Below, in pieces: positions 12,529-24,400 of a stretch of 64,000 bases of DNA. Location of the stretch: NCBI GenBank assembly GCA_013397935.1, contig VZRN01005377.1, forward strand, positions 619,569 through 683,568. The letters are read 5' to 3'. The number at the start of each line of letters is the position of its first letter. The first letter of the stretch is position 1. The notes under the pieces were generated by a model that searched no databases, was not told the origin of the DNA, and saw only the letters and a program-made list of their open reading frames with translations. Position numbers and translations under genes: made by a program. This DNA comes from Dasyornis broadbenti (lineage: Eukaryota > Chordata > Aves > Passeriformes > Dasyornithidae).

Positions 12529-15500
12529 CTAAGTTCACAGCAGTTTGAAGGCCACAACATTCAGGGCTTCATTTACTAAGAAACTGCTCAGCCAGCATTT
12601 CGAGATATACCATCAGGCATACAAAGTACAACTCTCTGGAGAGACCAAGCTTTACTATTAGGGACTCCACCAACCAAAAAGTACAGTACACTTTGGGAGT
12701 TTTTACAACTTCATGTTACAGTCAAGGAACGAAAAATCATATTGACCAAGTGTGCTGGTCTAAGAACATGACCTTATGTTTGCAACACTATCATACAGGC
12801 TTAAGTAGTGTCAATAGTTTACCTCTACATTTCCAGAAATCAGAAATAAACTTTAGTTAGCATACAGCATAGAAAAAATTACAACTGCTAAGCCATGGCA
12901 CAAACATTGAAAACTGAAGATGAGTATTCTGTCTTGTAGTTGAAGTGCAAACATAAAAGTTTTACAGATCAACTGTAAATACCAAGACAACCTTTTCATG
13001 GAATTATTTTGTCACTGGATTTAAGTCAACACTTTCTGGGGAAGATCTCCATGGCTCCCTCTATTACATTATGAAAAATGTATTCCCTAATAGTTCCTAT
13101 CCTATCCTTAATAGCAGCTTGTCTCAAAGAGCAGAGAACTTGAAAGCTCTCTTCTGCTGACAACTGCAAGCTCGTTCATGAGTCAGGCCTAAGCAGTTTG
13201 CTTTCCAAGTGAATATGAAAGACACCTGCTTATGTCAATCCCTATTCAAAAATCATAAGAGAGGAAAGCCCGTATTGTCCAGATGACACAAAGCTCCAGA
13301 AATCTGTATAATAGAAGTCCATAGTGCAGATAATTTAACATGGTGCCCAGAAACTTGTCAGAACAGGCCACTAAAGCATCACTACCTCAAAACAACACTA
13401 CCCATTTATTATCAGGACCCTAACTGACAGAATACAGTTACAGGTCTTACCATTTGGCTTCAGTTTGATTTAGTGAAAAAATGAGACAAGCAAATACCTA
13501 GGAATTGTATGTTAGGACCTCATGTCAACATTTTTAGACAACAGGACTACTGAAATTGCCTGAGCTTAAGGCCACAGTTACTGGCTTACACAGCACTGCT
13601 GGGGTTATAGAGATAATTCATGACTTATAATGGTGACTCTTGCATCCATCATCTTTTGTATTAACAGCCAATATACTGAAATGTGTTGCCACACCGGGCA
13701 GGGCAAGCACCTGCACAGATACACAAAAAAATCTTCTGTCTGAGAAAAGGGACTGGAATACTTAATACAAAGAAAGTGAAAAGTGAAAGAAGACTGTAAC
13801 TTGCACAGAGAGAATTTTCTTCCATTCTTCAAAATCCGTCTCCCTTCATGCTGCAATGAGCTGGGATTCTTTGACCATCACTTAAAGTTTAGAGCTTGGT
13901 CGTTCAAAATTAAAAAGCAAATAGAGAGGGCCTGAAATATCCAAGGTGAAAGAATTCTGATACAGATCTAAACACTTACAAATGTGTATTCCTAAACTAA
14001 AAATCCAGTTAATATTGACACCTCAAGCAAACAAAAAAAAAAAATCCCACATTGCTCTTGGAATTACCAAAATAATATTTTGCTAAAGAAATTATATCCT
14101 TAAGTCTTTCACAGAAAGATAGAAGGGAGCTTAGCACAGAAAGTATTATTTTTAAATCTTAAAAATAAATCTGTACCCTTGTTGATGCACAGTATAAAGC
14201 AGAACAAACCACAGAAGTTTCATACAATATTTTTCTTCTACTTCAATCAATATTTTCCTGTTTCAGATCAAAGTTAAAGAAGAAACATAGCCCCTGGAAG
14301 CAGCTAATTTGCATACACACTGAGAAAGATAATCATTTACATCATAAACTCCCCTAAAAATGGCCTAGATTTGTGCACGATGTTCAAGTACTTTTAGCAC
14401 ATCTTTACTATTACATCATCTGCTCTGAATTTTAATCATGGAAATGGCAAAATTATTCATTATTTGAAAACATGACCACTTACACATTAATGCAGATAGT
14501 TAATCACCCTTTACCTATTTTTTCACATATATCCTGGGTAAAAGTGGACATTGTTCTATTAACAAGGAATGAGAAGGAGGCACGGGGTGGCCATGTAAGA
14601 TTCTATTATATATATATATACACCTCAAACACATACCAACACATATAGAGCCAGAATGGGTTAAGAAGATTAAAAAAAAAATAAAAATGACACCTTTGCA
14701 GATCACCTAAGACAATGACTCACAGAGAGAGAACAGGTTTCCAACCACTGTTACTAGCACAACTGAAGCTAATGTGAATCTAGGGGATACATTTTGCTTT
14801 GTGTTTCCCATTCTATAACATTATGGATTTATAAAAGCAAAGCCTCAGAAAGATCAATGTATGACAGTTCTCTTTGATCTCTAGGGTTACTTACTTCTGC
14901 ATGTGAGATCAGATTTTAAAAGCCACAGGAATTTACCACTTTGAAGTATTTTAACTTTTCATTAAATGGAACAGTGGTACCTGATTACAAGACAAATTCA
15001 GAAGGTAGAGCTTATTTTATTTTTGCAGACTTAAGCTTGTTGCACAACTAATAGGAAATCCAGTACTTAATTTAATTTTCAGGAATGTGATTTTTTAGTA
15101 CTATTGGAGCTGTGGGAAAGAAAGGGATACTTAAGAGAGTTGACCTATTTTGCTCTGGAATGAATAGTGCAACATCCCCACTCAAATTCTAAGAAAAGCC
15201 ACTAGGAGATAAATATATTTTTCTTTTCATGTTTATTCAGCTGACAAGCATGACCCTAAGCACTGACCAAATTAATAAGGGCCATTTTGCCCTTTCTCAA
15301 ATAAATTAAGATTTTCTAGTGATTACAGGAAAGGAAGACTGAACTGTTTAGTCTGATTAAAACTGTGGGCCTTGATACTGGCATTTTTTAAGATCCTTAA
15401 AATAACAACTAAGGATAAATACAGTGGAAGTGCCTAACAAATGTGCAGCTTTTTTTTAACAATTAACCTGGAAGTAGATCTGTTACTTTGTAGATGATAT

Positions 15501-16771
15501 GCTATAAACTCTGTTTCCTAAATGGAAAATATCCATTTATATCATGTATAATTTTTGAATAATTATTTTGAAATATCTAAACTGTGACTCTGAGGGAAAA
15601 TATTATAAAGCTGCCCTTTTTGTTGCTGTGTACCACTTTGGAGGCATTCTATGGATGGTTTATTATTTCTGTGTAAGATTTGATCATAGTATCCAGAAGG
15701 ATTGACAACGAAAGCTAAAGATTGAAAATTAACAAATATACTCTGGCTAGAAAAGTTTGTCTAAGAAAATAAATACAAAGACTTCACTAGACAACCACAA
15801 GTCTGAACAAGAAGGTTTTTGTTTCTTTCTATTTGGGGGGAAAAATATTGGAAATCAGAAGAATGAGGAGAACAAAAATTACTTGCCATGTTGTTTTTTA
15901 AATAAGTAATGCAATAGTTCTGATCTCACACTGTTTCATCCTGTGTGCACAAACTGAGAGGGAAGAAAAAAAATCACCAATGGAACATATGTGCTCCAAT
16001 TGGTAACAAGAGACATAAAAGGGAAAAAAAAACCAAAAAACCACAAATACCATAGTAGTTCTCTTTTCTGATTTACTTATGAAAACTATCTACATACTGC
16101 AAGACTGCAAGATAAAACTGCAACACTGAAAGCACTGGTGACCCAAGGTTTAACTAGGGGAATATGAAATCTCTAAGAATATCTACCAAGAAATAGTGCC
16201 ATAAAAACAGACAAATTATTATATTATCTTTGCCTATTAATACTCGGTTTCTAATTCTGTTCATTTAATCAATACATGCATAAGTTTCTCAAACACGATC
16301 CAAGATTTCAACTTTATCATCCTGACACCCACACCCACACACTAAGGAAAGGAACAGGCTTCACTACAAACTGGTCGTTTCTTTACTATCAAAACCAAAT
16401 TTTTTTTCACCAGATAAAATCCTGCTGTTCATTAAATTCATTTTCTCCATGAAGAATTTGGATCTGAAGTAGTGGAGTGTCCTAAGAGGGAATAAGGAAA
16501 TGTAGTACTAAAACAAGTTTCAGAGAGAAAGCCTGCTGACTAACACAGGATGGGCTTGAAAACAAAGCATTAGCTCATGGAAGAACAAACTTTCTTGATC
16601 AAAAAAGAGACAAAACCAGTGACACTGAAGGGCTTAACTAAAGTATCAAACTACAAAGGAACAGCAAGTGAACCCTGGCAAATCCTGAAATTCCCAGAAA
16701 AACAGTCAAAGCCAAAAGGGGCACCAGGAATAGTAAATGACAAAAATCATGACAAGAACAGGAATGTTTAC
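12529..16771. other. No supported gene; one short TA repeat
   Basis: AT-rich sequence without a recognisable element apart from a short alternating TA run at about 14605-14621. Apparent open frames are short and lack splice context. Confidence 0.55.
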
Positions 16772-16793
16772 CTGGTGGAGCCTCTCCTAGAAG
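16772..16793 (-). CDS. Weak candidate 22-base exon
   Basis: Minus strand: acceptor CTGAATTCTCCATGCAG is good and donor CACCAG|GTAAACA is acceptable. The segment is open in two frames (LLGEAPP in one). Too short to judge by content. Confidence 0.14.
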
Positions 16794-18427
16794 CTGCATG
16801 GAGAATTCAGCTGAAGTGGCAAAAAGTGGCAGGAGGCTTGGAGTACATAAAAACACACATATGGTACCAAAGCATATGACAATGAGTTAAATAAGTTTGT
16901 GTAATTCAATCCTAGAAACACAACTCTGCTTTACAGATGACTCCTAATATATGAGAAGCCCATATGCACTCCCCAAAACCCAGGAGTCATAAGACACACC
17001 TTACATCTCCATATGCCCAAAGGTGCTGCTTTTCCCATATTTTGACCATTTATTGATTGATTTTCAAATACCTACATCATTAACAAGCAAACAGGAATGC
17101 AATTACATCCAAGTTTTCAAGTAATGGCCACAAAGAATGTATAATTACATATTCCTTACATGCACTAATGATGTTCCAGTTTTCTAAAGTCTGTATATAC
17201 CATAATTACAAATACATTTTGAGAATGTCCATTTTGTTCCCAGAGTCTCAAGAGAACAACATTTATCATTATGTTTTAAAATTAACTAGCTGTCATACAT
17301 TAATATTCATATTAGTGTAATTCATTATATATGACGGCTGTATTACTTAAAGGAATTTATTTCAATTTTCTGAATGGTGATCAGGTAGTACAGATTGAAA
17401 TATCAAATGTTCTTGTGTATTGAAAGGACTGCCCTTTCCTAGTTACTTTGAAGTCTAATAGAAAACATCATCTTTTTCTGCCCCACCTTTAGAAGCAGAA
17501 GGTAGGACAGCAAGGATGATCAAAACCTTTCCATATACATTATTTCTTCACCCCAGCTCTGCCCTCTTCCTATTAGTCATAATAAAACCTGCATTTCCTG
17601 CCAGTGTCAAGGAAACATGAAGGCAGTATGGCTGATGTGCCATAAGAGAAGCTGAACAGTGATAGCAGGAGGAAAAGATAAAATTATAAAGTTAAAAAAA
17701 AAAATCAGGTCAGGAAGTAAGTCTCGGTCATCCAGCCCAGCCTGCTGCTTCCAGATCTTCACCATCACTCAACCATAGCTCAGCAAAAGCAATTCCCAAA
17801 AAAAACCACTCAAGACTGACTCAATTAAAATTGCCCATTGTGTTTTCCAGACTACACAGCAACTGCACATCTAAATGGCCACTTAAGCAGAGTAATTTTT
17901 GAAGTTTCTGTGAACCATTTTCTCTAGAGCAATTTCTCTGGTGCATAGTGCAATTCACCTGGAGGGAATCACCTCACCAGGCCCTGTTTCACAACCAGGG
18001 CTGGTGGAAGTGTGGAGGGACCCCTCCCCTGTCCACAGAGATATCACAGGTCCCAATTCCTAGTGAAATAAGGCTCAGGACAAGAGATGTGGGCTACATT
18101 GAGATACACCAAGGGAAACTTGCAGGGGACCAGGAAACTAGAGCATAACAAATGTTTTGTTTTGAAGCTTAGCTGAGAGGGGACACCATGGAAAAGCACC
18201 TTCCCAGGTGGGCTCCCACCAGTTGCTTACTGTTTTGTGATAAGTTTGAAAACTTGAAAGTAGTTCTTCCAAGCAGGCATTTAGGACAAAACTGAAAAAA
18301 CTACTAAAAATGTCAAAATTTGCCTCATGTCAGAAACTGAAAGAACACCTTCTTCCTAAGTGCTGATGATTAACTTCTTACCAAGCTGGCTTTTAAAACA
18401 GCTATGGCAACATCTTAAATTACTTAC

Positions 18428-18443
18428 CTCTCATGGTAGACTC
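18428..18443 (-). CDS. Candidate 16-base microexon
   Basis: On the minus strand an acceptor with a fair pyrimidine tract (ATCACTTTGTTTACAG) is followed by 16 bases and then a near-consensus donor (GAGAG|GTAAGTAA). Two of three frames are open. Sixteen is not a multiple of three, so inclusion would shift the reading frame and would have to be constitutive, or coupled to another exon. Pairs this good also arise by chance. Confidence 0.18.
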
Positions 18444-18479
18444 CTGTAAACAAAGTGATAGCAGCAATAACTTCAGTTT

Positions 18480-18628
18480 TGATTTTCTGGGGTTTTCTTT
18501 TGTTTGACTGTTTTGATTTTGGTGAGCTTTGGTGTTTTGAGACTTTGGGAGGGGGATGGGGGTTGCTGGGTTTTGGGGCAGCAGGGATGTTTTTGGGTTT
18601 GGGCAGTGTTTGTTTTTTCTTCTCTAAG
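18480..18628 (+). repeat. G/T-rich, C-poor low-complexity tract with G-quadruplex motif
   Basis: About 150 bases almost without C on the plus strand, dominated by TTTTG, TTTGG and GGG units. Bases 18547-18570 hold four runs of three or more G separated by loops of 1-5 bases, fitting the canonical quadruplex pattern, with a further GGGG run at 18575. The open frames across it (Gly/Phe/Trp-rich) are a by-product of composition. Confidence 0.75.
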
Positions 18629-19186
18629 GGGGAAAAGCAAGAGGAAGGGAAGTAAAGAAACTCACGAAGTAAAGGTCAGCATGTCAGTAGGAAAAAAAAT
18701 CCCTGGTTTGATCAAAGGAAGCACTAAAAGCTACCACAACCTTCCAACTAAAGGCTTTTTAAACTCTTTGGTTACATACTATTTACTCAAACATCAACTA
18801 CTTCTAAACAAACTGCTGCAGGCTAATCAGGAATGTTCCTTGATGTTAGCTAGTGACCCACTGCATTACCCTTTGCTACTATGTTTATTTTACAGAACAA
18901 AGATGCAGAATATAACAGATGAGAAAAATACAATTTTTTCAAGTCATGCACTGTGTCTACATTGACTGATTCATTAGGAAGGGAATTTTCAAGACTTCTT
19001 TTACTCAGTAATGCACTACAAATCAAGAAAAGATGGTACAAGGATAATATAGGCTATTTTCAGTTATTTTGTTTTTCTCCTTTCATGCAGTCTTTAAAAG
19101 TTTCCCATAAACAATTGTGTTTAATGAAAAATAATTTAATTTGTTTGAAGACACATAACCTTCTCCAAAAAAACTACATTACTCAC

Positions 19187-19214
19187 CAATGTTACCCAAG
19201 ATGGAAAGCAAGGC
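19187..19214 (-). CDS. Candidate 28-base exon
   Basis: The minus strand shows one of the better splice-site pairs in the left half: acceptor GCTTTCCACTTGTGTTGTTAG and donor CATTG|GTGAGTAA. The 28-base insert is open in two frames (ALLSILGN or PCFPSWVTL). No family can be assigned from nine residues. Confidence 0.2.
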
Positions 19215-20225
19215 CTAACAACACAAGTGGAAAGCATGACATGCTTGCAGTCAAGACAAAAGAATACCTACTGCAAGAAAAATAATTTGAAGCTAGCTGC
19301 ACTTTTACAGGTGAATTTATTTCTTAATAGACCCTGAGTGTATCATTTAAAAAAAAAAATCCACTGACAGTTCAGCTTAAAACATGCAAGCAATTTCATT
19401 AGTGTACCAAAAAGACAACTAGCTCGTCTTCATCTTTGCATACCAGAGTCCACCATTTTCCTTGAATTTACTACTAAGATGTCACATCAATTATGTGACT
19501 TTATCAGATGCAACTTCCCAGGTCTCTTGAGCTCCAATCATAATATAAAAGGAGTTTCTGTCCTCTAATGTGTAATAAACTATGGCAAAACCAAAACTTA
19601 AAAATATTATGAAAAATATCAAATCAACACTCTGATTCGATTGATATTTGCTTTTAATCACATGCACAATTTGAAAGTCAACATGGGGAATGCTATGAAA
19701 ATGCAGATATTACAACACTGGAAATTAATTGGCCCTCTCATAACATTTGGAAAAATCACACTGACTTCAAGCACAAGTTCTCTGTGCTTGAGAAAAGCAA
19801 CAGAATTCCAGAGCAAAGAATTAGGGTTTTTTACCAAAATCCTTGATGTTATAGTGCAATCTCTCTTGCAACTTCCCATCAACTCTGTAACAAAGAGGCC
19901 AACTTTTTTTTTTTCTTAATGAAAAAAATTGCCAGCAAAGTAAGTGTAAATAATACTTTAATAATGTCTTTGGTATTCCTTCCACCAATGCAGCAGAACT
20001 CAAACATAAAAATGCACATGTGATTTTTCTCAATCTCATGGAATTATTATTTTTTTACCAGGAGGATTAGGACAAAAATATTTCTAAGATTTTACTCCAA
20101 AAAATAAAAATGCAGTCTAAGCAAATTAATTAAGACCCTAATTAATAGCACAAGGAAGTATCCTCTGGTTAGATTTCATGCCCATTAACTGTAAGTCCTC
20201 CAAAGCAAACACTGAGAGCAAATCT

Positions 20226-21468
20226 CACAGAATCACAGAATCAACTGGGTTGGAAAAGATCTGAGATCATCAAGTCCAATCTATGACCTAACACCACCTA
20301 GTCAATTAGACCGTGGCACTAAAGTGCCACATCCAGTCTGTTTTTAAACACTTCCAGGGATGGTGATTCCACCACCTCCCCGGGGCAGCCCATTCCAATG
20401 CCCAGTCATCCTTTCTGTGAAGAATTTCTCCCTGATATCCAGCCTAAACTTCCCCTGTCAAAGCTTACGACTCTGGGCTCTTGTCCTGGTTGCCTGGGAG
20501 AAGAGCCCAACCCCCACCCAGCCACAGCCTCCTTTCAGGCATTTGTGGAGAGTGATAAGATCTCCCCTCAGCCTCCTCTTCTCCAGGCTAAACAACCCCA
20601 GCTCCCCCACCTGCTCTTCACAGGTCTTGTGTTCCAGACCTCTCACCAGCCTTGGCGCCTTTCTCTGCACACGTTTGAGTATCTCAACGTCTTCCCTAAA
20701 TTGAGAGGCCCAGCACGGGATTTGAGGTACGGCTGCACGAGTGCTGAGTACAGAGGAAGAATGACTTCCCTGGTGCTGCTGGCCACACCATTGGTGATGC
20801 AGGCAGGATACTATAGGCCTTCATGGTCACCTGGCCACTGATGGCTCATCTTCAGCCTGCTGTCAGTCAGTACTCCCTTGTCCCTTTCTGCCTGGCCACT
20901 GTCCCGCCACTCTGTCCCCAGCCTGTAGCACTGCAGGGGATTGCTGTGGCCAAAGAGCAGGACTCAGTACTTGGTCTTGTTAAACCTCGTATTGTTGGCT
21001 TCGGCCCATCTATCCAGCCTGTCCAGGTCCCTCTGAAGAGTCCTCCTACCCTCCAGCAGATGGTAGACAGTATCAAAGGTTTTGCTGAAGTCCAGGTAAA
21101 CAATATCCACATCCTTCCCTGCATCCACCGGGCAGGCCACAGAGTCATAAAATGACATCAGGTTGGTCAAGCAGGACCTGGCCCTCCTAAATCCCTGCTG
21201 GCTGGGTCTGGTACCTCAGCCGTCCTGTATGTGTTGTATGTTCACACTCAAGATGATCTGTTCCATAACCTTACTGGGCACTGAGGTCAGGCTGACAGAC
21301 TGTAGTTCCCTGGTTCCTCCTTCCAGCCTCTCTTATGGATGTGTGTCACACTGTCCAGCTTCCAGTCATCTGGAACCTCCCCACTTAGCCAGGACTGATG
21401 ATAAATGATGGAGAGTGGCTTGGCAATCTATTTTGCCGCCTCCTTCAGTACCCTAGGATGGATCCCAG
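20226..21468 (-). mobile_element. CR1 LINE, 5'-truncated, inserted on the minus strand
   Basis: The left end carries the reverse complement of the CR1 3' tail (CACAGAATCACAGAATCA, then GGGTTGGAAAAGATC). The rest follows the antisense CR1 3' UTR and reverse-transcriptase region through landmarks such as AGGCTAAACAACCCCAGCTC, TGGCATCTATCCAGCCTGTCC-like and AAGATGATCTGTTCCATAAC to GGATGGATCCCAG. It is truncated at its 5' side, as most CR1 copies are. An internal deletion joins the thumb-side coding region to the palm near 21060. It has diverged moderately from the CR1 consensus as I remember it. It is a dead copy and does not explain any host gene. Confidence 0.93.
20964..21170 (-). pseudogene. 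CR1 ORF2 reverse-transcriptase fragment, internally deleted
   Basis: The minus strand keeps an open stretch of 68 codons. Near its start is the conserved reverse-transcriptase motif VDIVYLDFSKTFDTV, whose first catalytic Asp lies in YLDFSK. It is followed after a few residues by RDLDRLDRWAEANNTRFNK, which in intact CR1 lies about a hundred residues further on. The segment between, which holds the YADD catalytic box, is missing. The product cannot be an active polymerase. The frame is preserved across the junction by chance. Confidence 0.88.
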
Positions 21469-24400
21469 CTGAAACTTAACAGGACATTTAGATACCTATG
21501 TGTATAAATTGGCATTTAAAAGGCTAATCACAAACCAGAACAAGTCCAACCATAGTAAAGGGGGCACATGCCAGAGACACAGACTTACTAAGTCATCAAG
21601 CTACCTGCACCAATCCATGGAATCCCTTAGCAAACACTCACCAGAAGCATCAAAGATAATTTAAAATATAAAGGAAGTCATGACTAACAAGCAAACATCT
21701 GCTGCTGGACACCTCTGCTCTGTGCACTGCTGTACAACCAGCAACACTTCCAAGTATTATTCCTGCTATGAAAGAGACTTTGCAATGAAGCTGGGATCAA
21801 GATTTGTAAATGAAAGGAGAAGTCAAAGGTCCCAACTAGTATAAAAGTCAGACTTAGGAGAAAAAGCTAACAATAATCATCTGAATTTTGTTACAGCCCA
21901 CTAAGAATCAACATGGTTTAACTCAGATCTCTTTTGCAGTTTTTAACATAGCCAACTTTCGTTTTGTTGTATTATATTAGCATAGGTAAGAAGTTCATTT
22001 CCCTTTAAAAACAAGCAAATAAAATATTTCTTACTACTGTTCACTCCTTTATCATTCCCTGGAAAAAGAAGCAATTGTCTTATGAGAATTCTGTCAGAAA
22101 GAGCAATGCATGGAAACAAGATCTTCTCACCAAAACAGGAAATTCTGCAAGTTGACATTTAAAAACAAGTATTATTTTTTCCCCTATAGAGTATGGCAAA
22201 TAGCCATAATGTGACTCATATGTCATACTGATGCAGCCAATTATGGAACACAAATACGTATGAAAAATAAAACCAAATCAATTCCAGTAATATATGTATG
22301 ATGCAATGAAGGACCTTTTGATGTTCTTGCATATTTTCTTGTAAGGCGTGTGGAAGGGGGTGGCAAATCAAGGCACTCTAGAAGGAACCAATTCACTTTC
22401 CACTCTTTGTGACTGAGCAAGAATTCCAACTCTCTCCATTTATATTTAATTACTTAATTTTGCTGTACACACAATTTACTAGGCTATTCTACACCACACA
22501 TTGAAGCTAAATATTTGATTTCTGACAAGGTTTGACAATGTTTTGTAAGGATTGTCATCAGTTTTATATATGTACTCAAACCAACTACGAAACATATATT
22601 TCGTCTTGAGTTGGCTTCATTTTTTTCTGATTTTAAGTCCCAAGTTTTAGAGCATCAAAATGTTAAATTCCTCAGGAATGGTAATTAGCCATTAGTAATT
22701 TTTGCTCATGTAAAATAAAAATGTATAAAGAAGGGACTTTTTAAATAATTAAACTTCCTTCCTGAGCAATAAAAGAAATAACTGATTCCCAAATATATTT
22801 AATTGAACCTACTGCTGTTTCAAATTCAATTTTTCTTTAATTGGTAACTGTCGTACATGTGAATTATTAAAGAGCAATCCCCAAGAACAGGATATAAAAT
22901 AAAAAGAGAAAATGCTTCCAATGTAGCTGGGAGATAAACTCACTTTTTTCAAGACACTCTGTAGAATTTTCCTGCTGTGCTGCTTTTTTTATTACCATCT
23001 ACCTGAAGTTCTGCTGGAAGGTTTCCTGTAAGGAGCCCACAGAAATCAGCTTGAGGATGACGGTAATACGGGACTTGCCTTCTCTGAAATGTTAAAGATT
23101 TTAAGAAGGGCTACAGGCACAAGAATCTCTACTGTGACTTCTAAAGTAGCTGAAGAGTAAGCAAGAGCTTTTTAGAGACACCTCTGCTCACATGTAACTG
23201 TGCAGCTAAGAACTGTTTCCCCATTAACCCATTAGGACAAGACAAGAAGGAGTCAGAGATAATTCCAAGAAGCCACACAGAAAAGAACACAACTGTTTAA
23301 CGCCAACTATGCAAAGCACACAGTATGCCTGCACATGCAACATTCTAGAACAGCAAGCAACAACTATTCTACTACACTTTTATGTGATGTTCTTAAGATG
23401 TCTACAGTTATTTCAGCTTTCCTGCATTTAAACAAGGCTATTACCCTAGTGACCAGCAAAATTATGTATTATGTTAACTGCAGTCAGCACTATAGGCATT
23501 CAATGTTATTCTAAAACTGATGCTGCTCATTATTTACCCAAAATGCTGATGAACAGACATCCTACTTTGGCAGGTGCCAGCCCTTGCTTCTGAAATACAC
23601 TAGCCTTCATTGTACAGCCTGAACAGCAATTGACCAAGGTACTTCTGATACCATGGGGGTTTTTTTCATTTCTGTTGTTCAAACTGAAGCCAACTGCATA
23701 AGAGGAGCTGGCATTTCAGCTCTACTGGCTGTGGATCACCTCAGCTGAGATTACAAAAGTCTGTGAATAATATGCAAAGAAGGATGTTAATGGCAAAAGG
23801 ACTGCTCCATAGGTCCAACAAAATTCTAACCACCCTAACACAACACAGAGAACTTTACCCCATTGCCAGAAAGATGTGAGTTTCTTCTAGTCTTTGGAAG
23901 AGGTCCCCCGACAAAGAAATGCTGAACTAAATCTCAAGAAAAGCTGAGTCCCTGATATATGCATAAACTTACCATTCATCTCCTCACCAAACACACATCC
24001 TCAGAGTATCAATCCATCCTCTAAGCAGCAGCAACACCAGTAGCTTCTGCTCCTTCTGCTACAGTTCCTCAGCAGTTCACTTGGTTAACACTGCATCTCA
24101 CACCAACAAAAAAGATATGCCACTTGGTACTACATGACAATGTGAGCACAAAGATGCTTTTCCCTAGCTATTCATTTTAAAATAATACAGGAAAATAGTA
24201 TTAAAAATACAAGCAGCAGAGGCAAAGCACACAGGGATTGCCCTATAGAGGCTATCATCTGCAGGGAAGAGCTCGTAATTGTTTCCAGAGAGACTTGGGA
24301 GCTGTCGTGTTAAGCTGAAGCATTATGAATGTGCCACACCAAGAGGACTGCCTACCAGGGAGGAAGCCAAAACTCATCACTGGTTCAGCCAGGCACCAGA

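Noticed and set aside
18504..18965. A 153-codon plus-strand frame, one of the longest in the window
   Set aside because: Its first third is translated G/T-rich low-complexity sequence and the rest has no motif or start context.
20360..21148. Plus-strand frames of 93-147 codons
   Set aside because: They are antisense to the CR1 element; the meaningful reading is the broken reverse transcriptase on the minus strand.
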